A stretch of 64,000 nucleotides of DNA from JAHRAW01 sp965203265 (GTDB taxonomy: Bacteria; Pseudomonadota; Gammaproteobacteria; Arenicellales; Poriferihabitantaceae): assembly GCA_965203265.1 (NCBI GenBank), contig CBDBBV010000002.1, positions 806,001 through 870,000 on the forward strand, in the 5' to 3' direction. Below, one piece after another: positions 63,269-64,000 of this stretch (positions are counted from its first letter, which is position 1; each line of letters opens with the position of its first letter). The notes beneath the pieces were generated by a model that saw only the letters and a program-made list of their open reading frames with translations, was not told where the DNA came from and did no database searches. The translations under genes were made by a program, and so were the position numbers.

Positions 63269-63343
63269 GAGATTCCGTGGTATCGGTGGGATCAGCGATC
63301 AGCGATCAGTGGTCAGTGGGGCGGCGGGCGTGCCGCGCGGATC

Positions 63344-63646
63344 TTATTCGATGACTTCGATGACTCTAGGCACCAGATACAGCCCCTGCTCGGTGGCCGG
63401 GGCGATTTGCTGGTATTCCTCGCGTCGGTTGGGCGCACTCGCGCTCACCTCATCGTCGCGCAGGCGCAGGGCGCCCGCCTGCGGATGGGACATGGGAGTT
63501 ACGCCGCGCGTGTCGATGCGCTCCATCTGCTCGACCACGGCGAGGATGCGAGACAGCTGGTCGGCGTGGAATTCGGCTTGCTGCGGATCGATGCGCAGGC
63601 GAGCCAGACGGGCGATGTGGGTAACTTGTTCGCTGGTTATGGACAT
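63344..63646 (-). CDS. gatC: Amidotransferase subunit C
   Basis: This 100-residue subunit wraps and stabilises the GatA-GatB interface. The N-terminal helices ITSEQVTHIARLARL and the segment ILAVVEQMERIDTRGVTPMSH are typical, as is the ending GLYLVPRVIE. ATG 63646 is taken because the longer frame has no homology. The presence of GatCAB means Gln-tRNA and/or Asn-tRNA are formed indirectly in this organism. Divergent from mreB. Confidence 0.95.
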   Translation of the reverse strand: MSITSEQVTHIARLARLRIDPQQAEFHADQLSRILAVVEQMERIDTRGVTPMSHPQAGALRLRDDEVSASAPNRREEYQQIAPATEQGLYLVPRVIEVIE

Positions 63647-63815
63647 TCGGAGGATTCGTTTCGGCGGTCGTTTGGGCGGTGGGAGCGCCCGCAAAAGCGG
63701 CGAACATACCACAGGAACGCGCGGTTGAATAGTGCCGTTGCCATTGGTACAGTACGCGGGTTTCTTTTCCGGCTGCAAAGCTGCCCATCCAATCCCCTCA
63801 CACCAAGAAATCCTC

Positions 63816-64000
63816 ATGCTGAAACGCCTCGCAGGCTTCTTTTCCAACGACCTCGCCATCGACCTCGGAACGGCCAACACCCTCATCTACGTCCGCAACA
63901 AGGGCATCATCCTCAACGAACCCTCGGTGGTCGCGATCAAGAGCAGTGTCCACGGCAGAGGCGGCAAGCGCGTGCTGGCGGTGGGGCATGAAGCCAAGCG
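63816..64000 (+). CDS. mreB: Rod shape-determining protein MreB, 3' end outside the window
   Basis: The first 61 codons read MLKRLAGFFSNDLAIDLG then TANTLIYVRNKGIILNEPS, the start of actin-like MreB with the phosphate-1 motif DLGTANT. MreB filaments guide cell-wall synthesis, so the host is probably rod-shaped. There is no strong Shine-Dalgarno. A weak -35/-10 pair (TTGAAT at 63724, TACAGT at 63748, 18-base spacer) lies upstream. The gene runs off the window edge. Confidence 0.95.
   Translation, partial: MLKRLAGFFSNDLAIDLGTANTLIYVRNKGIILNEPSVVAIKSSVHGRGGKRVLAVGHEAK

Noticed and set aside
63290..63315. GATCAGC tandem repeat between gatA and gatC as a regulatory array
   Set aside because: It is only three or four imperfect 7-8 bp copies; simple slippage is enough to explain it.
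63092..63991. Plus-strand frame running across gatC and the start of mreB
   Set aside because: It reads mreB in the wrong frame and gatC antisense. The real genes explain both parts.

Overview
The window looks like a chromosomal segment of a GC-rich Gram-negative gammaproteobacterium. The order truA-trpF-accD-folC-dedD-cvpA-purF, the block rimP-nusA-infB-rbfA-truB, gatCAB divergent from mreB, a lipid A gene (lpxH) and outer-membrane autotransporters all point that way. I do not recognise the species.

Layout. 1-7206: two related autotransporter-type surface proteins, the first cut by the window edge, separated by a 1.1 kb insertion sequence. The second has its own sigma70-type promoter, a good Shine-Dalgarno and an ATG, followed by a run of 24 C that puts the start out of frame with the body. 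This is a clear candidate for phase variation. 7404-27858: housekeeping genes for tRNA modification, tryptophan, fatty acid, folate and purine synthesis, GDP-mannose and glycolipid synthesis, lipid A, cysteinyl-tRNA synthetase, initiator tRNA, the transcription/translation operon, tRNA-Asn, uvrB and maf. 60256-64000: tRNA-Arg, gatB, gatA, gatC and the start of mreB.

27872-60163 is a roughly 32 kb defence island between maf and the 3' end of tRNA-Arg. It holds two type I restriction-modification (R-M) operons that run towards each other. The plus-strand operon reads hsdM1, hepT-mntA toxin-antitoxin, hsdS1, a PIN-like membrane protein, Fic, SIR2, an OLD-like ATPase-nuclease, a broken hsdR start, an AAA ATPase, a DUF4276 (TOPRIM-like) protein, hsdR1. 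The minus-strand operon reads hsdM2, a broken hsdM end, Fic, hsdS2, an AAA ATPase, a small acidic-motif protein, a ribbon-helix-helix regulator, a second AAA ATPase, DUF4276, hsdR2, then a cytosine methyltransferase and a GHKL ATPase-nuclease. Many junctions are 1-8 nt overlaps, so the accessory genes are built into the operons.

The main novelty candidate is that both type I operons carry an ATPase plus TOPRIM-like pair directly in front of hsdR, with the same ATGA stop/start overlap. Three small partner proteins share an E-[LF]-E-A signature. By analogy with PARIS, which responds to phage anti-restriction proteins, these pairs may guard the restriction systems; that is inference. Remnants of hsdR and hsdM next to the inserted modules suggest insertion and recombination at gene junctions.
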